Below, in pieces: positions 34,147 through 45,636 of a stretch of 64,000 nucleotides of DNA (position 1 is its first letter; the number at the start of each line of letters is the position of its first letter). The stretch comes from Hypoxylon rubiginosum (lineage: Eukaryota; Ascomycota; Sordariomycetes; Xylariales; Hypoxylaceae). Under the pieces are notes generated by a model that had not been told where the DNA came from, made no database searches, and saw only the letters and a program-made list of their open reading frames with translations. Made by a program: the position numbers and the translations under genes. The stretch lies in assembly GCA_902806565.1 (NCBI GenBank), contig CADCXA010000001.1:124001-188000 (forward strand), read 5' to 3'.

Positions 34147-36014
34147 TTACAACAGGGGCGCGGCAGAAACCCTGTCGGGTGGAGAGGGCCAATGTAGACC
34201 GTGGAAGCCGAAAGCGATAGCAAAATCGCATTCGGCCCGTCCTAGTTCCTCCATCGTCCGAGCATCCAAGCACAGAAGGTAGCTCGACTTATTCACGCCG
34301 TCGAGAATGACGCTCAACAGTACGCCGTCGTCTTCTTCCAAGTCCTCCCCTCCCTCTGGCTTTGGACGTGGCACGAAGATGGCCTCGCTCGGAGAATGCC
34401 CTTTTGGATTGTTCCAGAACACCGTGTCGCGTGTCTTCAAGTCCGTCTTCAAGAGAGAATCGAGGAGGCTGCTGTAACCGCGGTTCGCCAGGCTATATGC
34501 GTAGCGGTAATTCTTCGTGGCGTACGCCGGGTTGATGGTAGGAAGCTCGCCGGCATGTGGCGCTTTGATCTCAAACACCTTCTCCGTCGCCAATCTCGTA
34601 TTAGACTTGTATATCCCGTGTGCGCCCAAATCCGGGACTCGGAATTTGTGTCTGGTCAGTCTAGCATGACAACTACGGTTTCGGTCCTCGTCTCCCCAAA
34701 ACTTCTTGGCCGCCCCGTCGCTTTGGAGTATAACGTCTAGCTCAAAGGCTCGTACCACGTCAGTTGAGGGGTACTCGATGGCATCGCAGTACACGATGGT
34801 ATCCCCAGTCGCCTCATCACGCTCCTCGAAGGAGTTGACGCTGTGGAAGAAGAAGCCGGCGGGGCTCTCGAATTCGGCAACGACGCCACGATCACCGAGT
34901 CGGTCGACGACGAACCATCTACATAGTTTCGATTTGTTGAAAGGCTCTATGGCGTCGACCATGTTGCCATACCACGGCACCGCGATGCCCCTCATTCCCA
35001 AGTGAGTCGACGGCACGCAAAGGATGACGAAAGAGGGCGAAAGAAAAAAGGAGTGTATATACGCCGGTTTTAAATCGACAGAGGATATCGTGGCTAGGAT
35101 GTCAGTCTTTCCGGTAGAGGCGCTGGCACGGAAGATGCGGTATGTTGAACGATATCCCATGTCGAGATTGTAGTTGAACATGTCGCCCGTATTCGGATCT
35201 CGCTGGGCATGAGCGCAGCTAAGGGGGCCTTTAAGGAGCGGATGGAGCTTTTCTTGTCTGGCAGCACCGACCGGCTCCAGAGTATGTTGATCGATTTCTT
35301 TCATAACACCAGCGTCCGTGGTCAGCCACATGGTCTTCATACCGCCTCTGTGACCGGACTCGGCAGCTCCTTTTGCCTTGGAAGGCAGACAAGGGACGTT
35401 TGTCAGGATGTCAACACATACGTTGTCGAAATCGGGGCCCCGGCTGGTAGGCGGTGGTCGCCATACGCTCATGATCTTGCTAAACAGACCGATGCAGGGA
35501 TCTGCACGCTGCCCGAAAGTGATGTCGGATCGTTTTCCATCTTTGCGGACGGCGTCTATTAACTCTTCGGAATGCCGCTTGGACGAATACCGGACTCGTA
35601 CGGGGTTTTCTACGTCGTCGCTCGAGTTGTCGATGATGTCGAATCGATGCGAGTGGCCAAAGCCGTCGAACCAATGCGTGGTGCGGAAAGTACCCTTAGG
35701 GGTATCATCAACCATGAAGAGACCGGGACCGGTGCGGTACAGTGTGCCGGCGGCCCATGTAGGGATGGAGCCTTTCACCGTGAGATCCACAGGGCCACGT
35801 ATCTCGTCTAAGCCCTCAAACTTGAAATAGTCGTCAGCACCGACTCGGGAATGAAATCAGGGAGATGAAGACTTACTCCAGCTTCGTTAGGCCAGTCCTC
35901 AAAGTCGGCATCCAGCATGCGCTGTACCATATTCTCAAAGTCGATATCCTCGTTCTCTAGTCCTCCGAGGACCTGCCTCGTCGGCTTAGTTGAGTTCTCT
36001 GTGGTTCCAGCCAT
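34147..36014 (-). CDS. Carotenoid cleavage oxygenase (torulene-dioxygenase-like)
   Basis: Non-haem iron enzyme that splits a polyene double bond; fungal members make retinal (CarX) or neurosporaxanthin precursors (CarT/CAO-2). Exons 36014-35877 and 35820-34147 join in phase to 603 residues. The family entry motif is GTLYRTGPGLF followed by HWFDGFGHSHRF. Candidate iron-binding histidines lie in SCAHAQRDPNTGDMF, PAYIHSFFLSPSFVI, FFHSVNSFEE and AFGFHGLHW near the C-terminus, the expected four positions. The IHSFF form and overall length favour the CarT/CAO-2 branch over CarX, but this is by eye. No phytoene synthase, desaturase or opsin gene is in the window. An in-frame ATG 39 bases upstream (36053) is an alternative start. 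Confidence 0.9.
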
Positions 36015-37582
36015 CGTGTTCCCGAGACGGATAGTCCTACGTTGTAGTAGCAATTGGAAAATGGAGAAATTGGTTGGCCACTATTCCGTAGCTGTGTCGA
36101 ATTACTAACTATGAAATATGTTGAGATATGTTGAGATGTGTTGAGATGTGCTGCGTATATGTACCTAAGGCGACAACTGACGGCGACGACTGATAACAGG
36201 AAGGAGGCAAGGATATACTCTGCTATTGCACACCTAGTACCTACCTAGGACCTAGGTATATATATCAACGGAAAGATGCAAACTCGTTAGAATGGACAGT
36301 ATAACCCCTCTGAAAAGCAAATAACGTGTCTAAGAGGAACAATTTATATTTAGCGGCTTGATAGCGTTACACAAACATCAAATAGATATCCGAGTGCGAG
36401 GACGTGGAATCAGGAAGTAGCTAATGGGCAAGCAAATGGTCAGCAGGTCTTATCTTGAGATGGATGGGTGACTTTATTTAAGATACTAGGTAGCGAACAC
36501 CTAAGCGATACCCAAGGTTAGGATGCTTTAGATAGCATGCACATTCGCTTGTGAGAACCTCTTTCAGGCACGATCTCAAGGTGAGAGTGGCTGAACTGAA
36601 GGCGGGGTGGAAGCTAAACATGGCAAGACGGACCAATTGCAGGTAAGCATAATGTCATGTTTTATTAATCGTGTGTGTGATAAGTATGGACTAGCTCGCT
36701 TAAAGAGAGTAGAGTTAGGTTCTGAGCTGACATGAATGGACATCTTTGTTCAGGATGGATTGTGTATAAAGTGTTGGTGACGGGTGTTGGTGAGGACGTT
36801 CCAACAATGACAGTTGGCTGTTTACTAAAACTGTTTGTAACAGCTTGATGCCGGCTCTGTACCCCCCCTCCCCAGGTGCCCGCCAAGTGCTCAGTTTCTC
36901 ACATACCTTGTACCTTCAAAATGTTAGTGAACATTACTTTAATTTCTATAACTGCCGACCTTCTTATTTGGTTTAAAGTTGAACTTGAAATCATGATTCA
37001 TGACGGATTTCACAAGGTACGCAACTTACCAACTTACCATATCGAGATCATGGAACCAATCAGCGGCAATCAGGTTCGGCTATCGGGTAGGTTTCAGCAG
37101 GGATAAGGGAACATGGACCGCTAAATACAGTTGTCTATTGGTTGCGTTCCTCGCTAAATTCCTGCATAAATTCCTCGCATTCGCCTGTAGATGCGAGCTT
37201 AAAGGAAGCCAAGCCCATTCGATCCGCCAACAATCCTACTGTAATAGAAAAGAAATGTTGGTATTATCCAAGACTTCAAGGCGCATACTAGAGAGACAGT
37301 TCCTCGCCTGGCGATCTGATGGTCTCCTGGTCATGCTAGATGAAGGCTCGAAATATCTGCTGCGAACATGGACATAGAGACATAGATGATAGATGACAGG
37401 AAGAAGCGTCTCGGAGATAACGTACTCAATCTCCATATCTCCGCTTCCCCGTCCCTCTCCTTGAAATCTTCAAATAACAAATTCAGTGCTTAATCGCAAG
37501 GAAAACAACCCATGTTTGAGGTTGGAGATTTGATAAATCAATGAGTTGTAGTACACGGTACTAGATTCAGTAGAACGACAAC
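36015..37582. other. 1.6 kb divergent promoter region
   Basis: Lies between the carotenoid oxygenase (minus) and a Zn2Cys6 regulator (plus). Bases 36119-36150 are three tandem copies of TTGAGATRTG. Palindrome-rich CTAGTACCTACCTAGGACCTAGGTATATATA lies near 36234-36264. A 73-codon ORF at 36665-36886 is not convincing. Confidence 0.5.
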
Positions 37583-39329
37583 ATGGTCTTTCCTAGCCGT
37601 GGTTGTATTACGTGCAAGACACGTCGCATCAAAGTAAGCAGCTGTGAGATGAGATATCGCCGAGAAGATTCTATGACGAGCTAAGAAATATTCAGTGTGA
37701 TTCAGTCCACCCTGTCTGCGGCCGATGCCAGAAAGCAGACAGGGGCTGTGTCTGGGACGAGAATGAAGAAGCTGGCCTGCTCTTCCGAAGCGAAAATGCC
37801 TTCGCCCAGGGCAAACCCCGACGTCCTTGGAAACCGAGAGAGCACGAAGATGCGATAGTATCAATTCCGTCCGAGGCCATTCCGGCGAACCCCTCGTCAT
37901 CTTCCTCGACGGAGGACGAGGCATCTCACTTCTGGCTCGAGAATTACGTGTTCCAAGACGACGAGATCCCCGAGTTTGTACGCGAGTACAGCCATTACCT
38001 CGTAATCTACAGGGATAAAGCCCAGCCTAGCTCAAGTCTACGCCTAGCCATGTCAGCCTTTTCTCACGCTGTGTTAGGCCGCTCGATGCAGGATGACAAG
38101 GCAATGGAAAACGCCAGTGGTCTATTTACCCAGAGTATTGCGAAAATGCAAGTAGAATTCCGCGAGTTATCGCAGGACAATATCGACGAACTTATCGTCA
38201 CGACCATGCTGATGGCTTCCTACGAGGTTAGCATGCCCAGATACTCTCTAGAAGACATGTCCTAACTCCTTGGATCCAAGAACGTCATGTATAAAGATGC
38301 AGGGCATCGCATTAAGGAAGAAGATGCACTGCCACCTTCGATTCCCGACGTGACTGGATCTCAGTTCTGGAAAGACGTCTGCCATCACGAAGGTGCTGCT
38401 GGCCTTCTGAAGCTACGACAACAACGTGGATGGACGCCAAACCTTGCTCTTGATAGGGCTGTTCGCCGGCAATTGGTAAGAATATTTATTTTCTGAAAGA
38501 GACAGAGGAAGGGGAGACATACGCAGCTATTCTTACCGCTAACCTAACTTAGATCAGGACTAGCATACTCCGGGGCGTACCTGTAGCTGAGTGGCTTCAT
38601 GACGGGGCATACTTTGGCGAAGAAGGCCCCGTGTTGAGTCTAGATTCCATCCTCGTCCGCGTGGCTACCCTTCGTTCAAATTCATTGCCTCTTTTTCTTC
38701 CAAAGAGTAGAAGGTTCGTATCTGAACTGCGTCCAGACGATATCGTGACCGAAGCTCGGAATTTGGATGCCGACCTAGAATCATGGTGGCGTACCATCCC
38801 CACCGATTGGGAATTCTCTATCGAGCGCTCGCATGAATCCGATCCCACCTTTGATGGACCAAACCATGTTTACCCTACTCACGGTCATGGTACCATCTGG
38901 AACCGTTACCGCGCTACTCACCTAATCGTTAGCAGCATTCGAAGACGGGCTCTCGCTGTCATGGCGAAGTGCTCTTCCATGGGTACATCGACAAATGCAG
39001 AGCAAGATATTTGCCTCGAGAAAATGGCGTCTTTATCAAGAGACCTATGTCGCAGTGTTCCGTTTTCCCTTACCTCTCTTGCTAACCCGGCGCATGATAC
39101 CGAGTTCTCGAGGGTGATCAAGATTGGCGGCAAAGAGGTTTACACCAACGACGAGATCTTACCCAAGCTGGCAATACTACTCGCATGGCCCCTGACGTTG
39201 GCGATTAGCACGGACGGCGTACCCGAACCTGAAAAATTGTGGCTGAAGCAGCAACTGAAATCTATTGCTGGTTCCCTAGGAGATGCTGTGCTCGACACTC
39301 TCGCAGAGGAAAGCGAATTCAAATTCTAG
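37583..39329 (+). CDS. Zn2Cys6 fungal-specific transcription factor
   Basis: Exons 37583-37633, 37696-38226, 38281-38475 and 38553-39329, all phase 0, give 517 residues. The binuclear cluster is split by intron 1: CITCKTRRIK in exon 1 and CDSVHPVCGRCQKADRGC in exon 2, giving CX2CX6C-CX2CX6C. The region GTIWNRYRATHLIVSSIRRR is typical of the short regulators with a DUF3468-like or fungal_trans_2 C-terminal domain. Its target genes are unknown. It stops 56 bp from the stop of the convergent aldo/keto reductase gene. The donor of intron 2 is GTTAGC, weaker than the others, but a CTAAC branch point lies 13 bp before the acceptor. Confidence 0.88.
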
Positions 39330-39385
39330 ATACAAGACGCAGCCCTCCTATTCCTTAGGCAAAGCTCGTAGCAGGTTCAAGCACC

Positions 39386-40569
39386 CTAATCCCCGAATCC
39401 GAAGACGGGCTTAGGAATGTATAGCTCTTCAAGGAATTTAACCTCTTCGGCCGTCAGCGTCTCTCCTTTAGCACCGCAAGCCTCGTCGAGCCTGGCCACC
39501 GAGTTGAACCCAACGATCGGCACGGTACCCTTGGTTCGATGCCACGCGAGGTTGACCTGGCTCATCTTCCATCCCTTATCTCCGGCCAGCTTCTCGACGC
39601 GACGGATAATCTCTTTCTCGTTGGGCGCAAGATCCAAGTTGACGGGACTCGGAGTCTTAGCGCGGACCGAGTCATCCTTTCCTAGCGGGCGGACCAGCTT
39701 GCCGCCGAAGTTGGGCGAATAGGGCAGGAGGCCTACGCCCGTGGCGTTGCAGAACCGGTTCATCTCCCGCTCCTCCTCGCGGTAGAGCAGGTTGTACAGG
39801 TTCTGCATGCTGACGAACTTGGTCCACCCGTTCTTCTCGGCCGCGAACTGCATCTGGGCGAACTGCGTCGCCCACATGCTGCTGGCGCCGATGTAGCGCA
39901 CCTTGCCCGCTTGCACCAAGTCGTGCAGCGCTTTCATGGTCTCGTCGATGGGCGTTTCCGGGTCGAAGCGGTGGATCTGGAATAGGTCGATGTAGCTCGT
40001 ACCCAGACGAGCAAGCGATGCGTCCACAGCGTTGAAAATAGCCGTACGAGAAAGACCTACGTTTCTATTGTGAGCTTAATCCTAACGTATCTAGATATGC
40101 TATCTATTCAGGGAAGAAACATCAAGAAAATGTACGATAGGGAAAACTTCTCACCTCCTTGGTTCACATAATCCTTGCTTTGGTTGTACAATCCCCCGAA
40201 CATGGCCGAGAACACGGTAGGGTCCTCCGAAACATGTAGCCAGGCCTTAGTCAGGATCACGACCTTCTCACGAGGGATGGAGTGCTTCTTAAGGGCCTTG
40301 CCGATGATCTCCTCGCTGGTACCGTTCGAGTAGGCGTTGGCGGTGTCCCAAGTGTTGATACCCCTATCGTATGCGGCCTTGAGAACCTCGATAGCTTCGT
40401 CTTCCTCCAGTACCCATGGCATCCACTGCTTGGAACCCAAGGACATGGCTCCCAGGATAGGGGTTGACACGCGGAGACCCGAAGAACCTACTCGGATGTA
40501 TTCGACCTTGGTGTCGTCGATACTCTTCTGGAGAGAAGCTGGGACCTCCATGATTTCGACGTTGATCAC
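39386..40569 (-). CDS. Aldo/keto reductase
   Basis: NADPH-dependent oxidoreductase, TIM barrel. Exons 40569-40155 and 40056-39386 give 361 residues. The catalytic tetrad is visible: Asp75 and Tyr80 ([20 protein letters not shown]), Lys108 (VVILTKAW) and His in [19 protein letters not shown]. Cofactor-binding blocks are SMQNLYNLL and [17 protein letters not shown]. It is of the YakC/aryl-alcohol dehydrogenase-like kind (AKR13/AKR9 region), where substrates are aldehydes and ketones. A second start at 40551 (MEVPASLQ) has the better context (A at -3, G at +4) and would give 355 residues. The neighbouring TF and ADH suggest shared regulation but nothing proves it. Confidence 0.93.
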
Positions 40570-41339
40570 TTTCAGGAGACGTTTTTAACTTGAAAGTAGA
40601 AGGGGAGAGATGTCAATGTGCTGTGATATTCAATGATACTGTAGAGGACTGGAGACTTATGAAATTCAACGGTCAGGTAGTAGAAGGCGAGAGCCCTGAC
40701 TTATATATGCCATTTTTCTCCTTTGTATTCCATCCCATCCCATCCCCAAGAATACATCTGATGAACCTTGGAACCCTGTGGAGAGGTTACACATACAGTT
40801 CAGCAGCGTATTTCGCAGGAGATAACTTTGCCTAAAATCCGTGTCCACCACCACACAGCTATTAAGGGGTACCAATGGACACAGGCGATGCATACATGCA
40901 CCTTTATTCAGCAGCTCGTGAGTTTTTCCAAATGGGGACTTCGCGCGAAATGCTCGCGGGTTTTTCTAGAAAGGGAATAGCTTCCGTGACAGTGAGGGCC
41001 CGGCCAATCGGCGGGGACGGACATAAGAGTCTCGTTCCTTTTCCGTAGTCCGGCTGTCCAGCCATAACACTTGGGCACTTGGTTGAATATTAGGTACCTA
41101 AGTCCAGACATGTTGGACATGTTGGATTTAGGCAAGGTATCATTCTCGTAAAACCGCCAGCCGTTAATCGCACTTGGTTGCGGATATTTCCATTTGTCTC
41201 CTATGCAGGTGGGAAAATGAATTACATCAATGACCATCAAGGTACTCCATCGGCCTGAACCCGTATTTATACATTCGTCTTCCCAACACCCTTCCTAAAT
41301 ACTTCAATCTCAACCATGCCTCATATTAAAATACATTTT
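40570..41339. other. Spacer between AKR promoter and ADH 3' end
   Basis: 770 bp with one TAGGTACCTA (41091-41100), a CCAAT pentamer with flank GGCCAATCGGCGGGG (41001-41015) and no gene. Confidence 0.5.
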
Positions 41340-42917
41340 TCAATACCGAGTGAGTTCAGGACTGCCCGCGCAGGCCGGTAACGAAAACTTGGTCTCGACA
41401 AATACCTTCTGCATGCCATCCTCTCGCTTCTCGAACTTCTCATACACTTTGTCTATGTCCTCGATGTGAACACGGTGGGAGACCATCTGGAGCGGGTCAA
41501 GCTCGCCGTCCTGAATCATTTTGAGCAATTCATCCCAGTACTTGTGGACGGGCGCCTGGCCGTTGCCGATGAGGCGGATTCCTCGCTCCATAAGGGATCC
41601 GATGTTGAAATGGTTGGTCTGAGGTATGTTAGTTTGGCTGAACGGCAAGACACGCTTCAAGGAGGGACAGGAAGACTCACATAACCGACGTATACACCTG
41701 TAACACCGCAGCGTCCAAAGTTCCGTACACCCTCAATCATCTCGTTGATGATTTCACTCGTGTCTGTCTCCGCACCAATCGCCATCTCTAGCCAGTGCAT
41801 CCAGCCCTTGGCATATTCTCCCGCGGCGCACTACACAGAGCGGCATGTCAGCATCTTCATAATGGTAACATGCCGTTTGACAACTTCAGACATGAAAGAC
41901 ATAGAAGATAGATATAGGCTTACCTCAATAGCCGCGTCGGGTCCCCTGCCACCGCACAGCTCCTTCAGCTTCGACACGACGGTAGGTTTATTCGTCACGC
42001 CAAACGACAGCTTCTTATAGTCGACCAGCTCCAACTTGTCGGCGTGTTTAGCGGGCCAGTGATCCTTAATAAAAGTCAAGCGGGGCTCCGTGTCGACGAA
42101 GATAACCTTGGTAGCCTCGGCCTTGAGGGCGAAGATGCCGGCCATCTGTCCGATGGGGCCGGCCCCGAATATGGCCACCTGGTCGCCCGGGTACACGGCC
42201 GTGTCGTGGACGGCGTTGTAGCTCGTGGCCAGCACGTCGCTCAGGTACAGCGCCTTCTCGTCGGGCACGTCCGCGGGGATCTCGAGGAGGTTGACGTCTC
42301 CCAGCGGCACGCGGACGTACTCGGCCTGCCCGCCGGCGTAGCCGCCCGTGAAGTGCGAGTAGCCGAACATGCCCGCCGTCTGCCCGCCGTACATGGCGCG
42401 CTCGGTGGTGTTCGAGTTGGTCTTCTCGCACTGCGACGACAGCTTCTGCTTGCAGAAGAAGCAATCGCCACATGCGATCTGGAACGATGCTACGTATCGC
42501 TTGCCCTTTTTTACTTTCTTCACTGCCGATCCGACCTCGTCGACGATACCGCAGAACTCGTGGCCTAGGATGTCGCCCTTGTTCATCTGGATGACGGTGC
42601 CTGTGGGGATTCCGGGTTAGTTTAAAGCCTGCATATTCATATCTCTTTGATGAAAACGGCTTACCATGGTATAAATGAAGGTCACTTCCGCAGACAGTGC
42701 TGCCTGTGACTTTGAGGATCACGTCGTTGGGCTCGATAATCTTAGGCCTCGGAACGTCAAGAACTTCGACAGTATTCTTACCCATCCAACATAGCGCCTT
42801 CATGGTCTCCTCTTTTCCTGCTTCCCCGCCATAGCTGGAAACATCTTGAGCGGTAATCGAACTCCCGTCGTGGCCAATGGCCTTCTCGGCCGCATAAGCT
42901 GCTTGCGACGCTGCCAT
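41340..42917 (-). CDS. Zinc-dependent alcohol dehydrogenase (MDR family)
   Basis: Four exons: 42917-42665, 42600-41924, 41830-41681 and 41618-41340, in phase, 452 residues. Catalytic zinc ligands: Cys in TVCGSDLHLYHG, and GHEFCG; the four-cysteine structural zinc lobe is CGDCFFCKQKLSSQC. The Rossmann glycine motif is GAGPIGQMAG with acidic FVDTEPR, fitting NAD. The type resembles glutathione-independent formaldehyde or threonine/sorbitol dehydrogenases of ascomycetes; substrate unknown. The N-terminus carries about 40 extra residues (MAASQAAYAAEKAIGHDGSS) before MKALCW, where many homologues begin. The short exon 3 (50 codons, CAAGEYAKGWMHWLEM...) is easily missed. It is upstream of the AKR gene on the same strand. 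Confidence 0.92.
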
Positions 42918-43804
42918 GTTGATTACTTTTGATTTAGTTTAGTCTCTCGGGTTCGTCTAGATATTGGGGTATATTATTTCGACTCGGGCATCTGAGACAT
43001 TCGGTCAATCGGGTTCTACATTAAAAGGAGTGCTCCTTATAAGACGCACACAGTCGGCAGTGTACTCAAGATATCGCGGTAACGACATCAAAGCATCATC
43101 ACGTAGGCGAATCGACCAGGATTCAGTCGGAGAATTCTCCAACCCCCACTACCTGATATCGAATAGAGAGGCTCTGCTCACTTTGATGTATGGGTATCGA
43201 TTCCAGTGTATGACGTTGAGATTAGATACTGGGTCAAGGCGGCCTACGTCATGACTCTTGGACGAGGACACAGCGCGGATACTGTCGTTGATCGCCACCG
43301 TTCAACATAGCCTCCACATGTCTTTGAGAGGAGCTATTGCTGCAGAATAGCTTGTCAGCAGGTCTCGAAATCTAAAAGAAGACTACTAATTCTACTAGAA
43401 AATGAATACCTGTTGGAAGTGTTTGAAATTAAACCCGTGTGGGCTGGGATGCTGAGAGCTAGCTATCATGTTGCCAGTTGCGAACAGCTGGTAAGCATAG
43501 GTACACTATAGAGATGTGAGAGAAGTCTTGGTCAGTCGAAACGGAATACTTGACTCTTTTGGTTCAGGTACATTTTCATACATTATATATAAGCTAGGTG
43601 TATATCTTCGCAGTTCAGTCTATAAACATCCGTCCAGCTTTTCTATGCATGCCTCTATGTATATCGCCCCCTTTTATTGCCGGCTGATTAGGTACCTAGT
43701 TCTTCTACAGCCTCTCCGCTTCATTTTGTTAGGATATAATGGACAGCCAACTTAAATATCCCGCTACCAGGTAAACATTAAGTAAGTCCCCCGAGGTAAA
43801 CGAC
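42918..43804. other. ADH promoter and small-protein 3' region
   Basis: 887 bp, one TAGGTACCTA (43689-43698). ORFs at 42964 and 43516 lack features. No gene is seen. Confidence 0.5.
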
Positions 43805-44339
43805 TTAAGCCGACGGAGCCCCGATCGGCACCTCGAAGCTAGCCGGCCCCGTGTACCGCTGGTCGACGACGGCGCCGTTCTGCTCGATGATGAGCTGGTC
43901 GGACGTGATGGCGTACGAGCCCGTGTAGTTGCCGTGCGAGTCCTGGGGCGTCGTAACACTAAGCTGCAGGCCGCCGTCCTGCAGGGCGACGGACCACGAG
44001 TACGCGCCGCCGTTCGCGCACCCCGTGGGGTCGACGGCGGGGAGCAGGTCCGGGCCTTGCAGCATCAGCTGGCACACGGCCGGGGACTCGTTGCCCGAGG
44101 GCGACGCCGACGCCGGGATTGTGATGACGTTGAACCCGTATCTGTTTTTCGTCTCGTTAACTATTTGAAAGTTGAAATTGGGAAAAAAAGGGGGAGGCGA
44201 CATACACACACAGGACGCTGTGGGGGATGCACGAAGCGGAGAAGCCCGTCACGTTGAACGAAGTAGCTTCTCTCTTCAGAACGGCTCCTGAGGCAGTAGC
44301 CGCGGCGAAGAGGGCCGCGATGATGGCGTTGGTCTGCAT
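43805..44339 (-). CDS. Small secreted protein
   Basis: Exons 44339-44206 and 44141-43805 join at phase 2 (donor GTATGT) to 156 residues. Signal peptide MQTNAIIAALFAAATASGA, then a KR pair (VLKREA) that could be a Kex2 site. The mature part holds sequons (NVT, NES, NYT) and four cysteines (ASCIPHSVLC, AVCQL, TGCANGG), suggesting two disulfides. The alternation of short hydrophobic stretches (YSWSVALQ, LQLSVTTP, YAITSDQLIIEQ) looks like beta strands. I do not recognise a named family; similar small proteins are common in ascomycete secretomes. Confidence 0.75.
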
Positions 44340-45636
44340 GATCTCAAGATAGGATTATGTGTAAGTCCGTACTTGACTCTGAATAGTGCTGTGGAATTTT
44401 CGAAAAAGAGGCTTGGATTCAGTTGGCACGTATAGCGAATATCACGATGTTCTTCTCTACGCAAATCTTCAATAAATCCAGCGACGCTGTCCATGCTATA
44501 TAAATACCTTTTACCGGCTGACTCCTATATTCAAACAAAAATCCCGGCTACGAGGTTTCCAACGCATCCGGAAAAGGTCGAGCAGATACGACGTTGCATG
44601 CAAGCACGGTAGTAGATTCGATGCCACACACACCCCATTTGGGCAGGCGATCATCTCGTATTGCCCGCCCCCCAAGCAGCCCCCAGGTAGCCCCAGGTCC
44701 CCTTACGCGCCGAATGAACGGAAAGATGACGCCATCGCATGAATACCGCGACCCTTCATCTTAGACCAAGACGAAGTGCCGTACATGTTATTTGTCCATT
44801 GCGCGACGAATTAGATGAGAAGCAGAGATTGAGTTGGACACGCAGACACGTTAACCTAGATCTTTTCCCTTAGGCACCCAAGGTACTGTACCGGAGCGGA
44901 TTTCGCCCAACCCGTAGAAATAAAAAAAAACTCTTACAATACGAAGAGCAAGTTATTATTAGTCTTTTTACTATATAGAACATCCGACTTTTCCTACCGC
45001 GATCCCGACAACTCCGCAGGTCAGAGTGGTTGAAGTGAGACAAAGACATGGCTTAGAAGAACAAACGAGAATAGAATCATTCAATCAACATCACGAACCG
45101 AGCCATAAGAAAAAAAAATCATCCCCCTGGCATACGTCAGATCATGGAATCCCTGTCCTATATAAACAGCTCATTATCACTCAAATCTACAATCTCCACT
45201 CGTAGATCCTAGACCGCAATAACCAAATCCTCCGAAGAGGCCTTGAAACACCTTTATCTCATCGTGGTAAGCCTCCGTACCCGCGCAAGTACCGAGGCTA
45301 CGAGGTTGTACGTGACAAGCACGCAAGACTTTTGACCTTTGAAGCCCCAAAATCTCAAGACGACGCAAAAAGAGCAAAGAGTATCATGGCGCCAAATTTC
45401 GGATCATACATGGAATCAACATGTACAAGAATCCCAACTACAATTCAAAAACCTCGTACTTTGGCTTCCTGGATAAAGCCGAGGAACCCCCCCTGCCCCT
45501 CCCCCTTTTTCCTAACCACAATCTACCAGACGTCTGCATTCCCGTCCGGTTTGCCTCTTGGATATCACAAAAAGATAGATAGATAGATACAGTACTAGTT
45601 ACGAGCACCTTCGCTAATGCCCGCGGGTTATACCAA
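44340..45636. other. 1.3 kb spacer
   Basis: Promoter of the small secreted protein and 3' region of the large regulator. A GATA-type run (AGATAGATAGATAGATA) is at about 45573-45589. ORF 45438-45737 on the minus strand overlaps the 3' end of the regulator in another frame and is not convincing. Confidence 0.5.

Noticed and set aside
42066..42917. 283-codon ORF covering the ADH start
   Set aside because: It shares the true exon 1, then reads through the first intron into a wrong, Arg-rich frame of exon 2.
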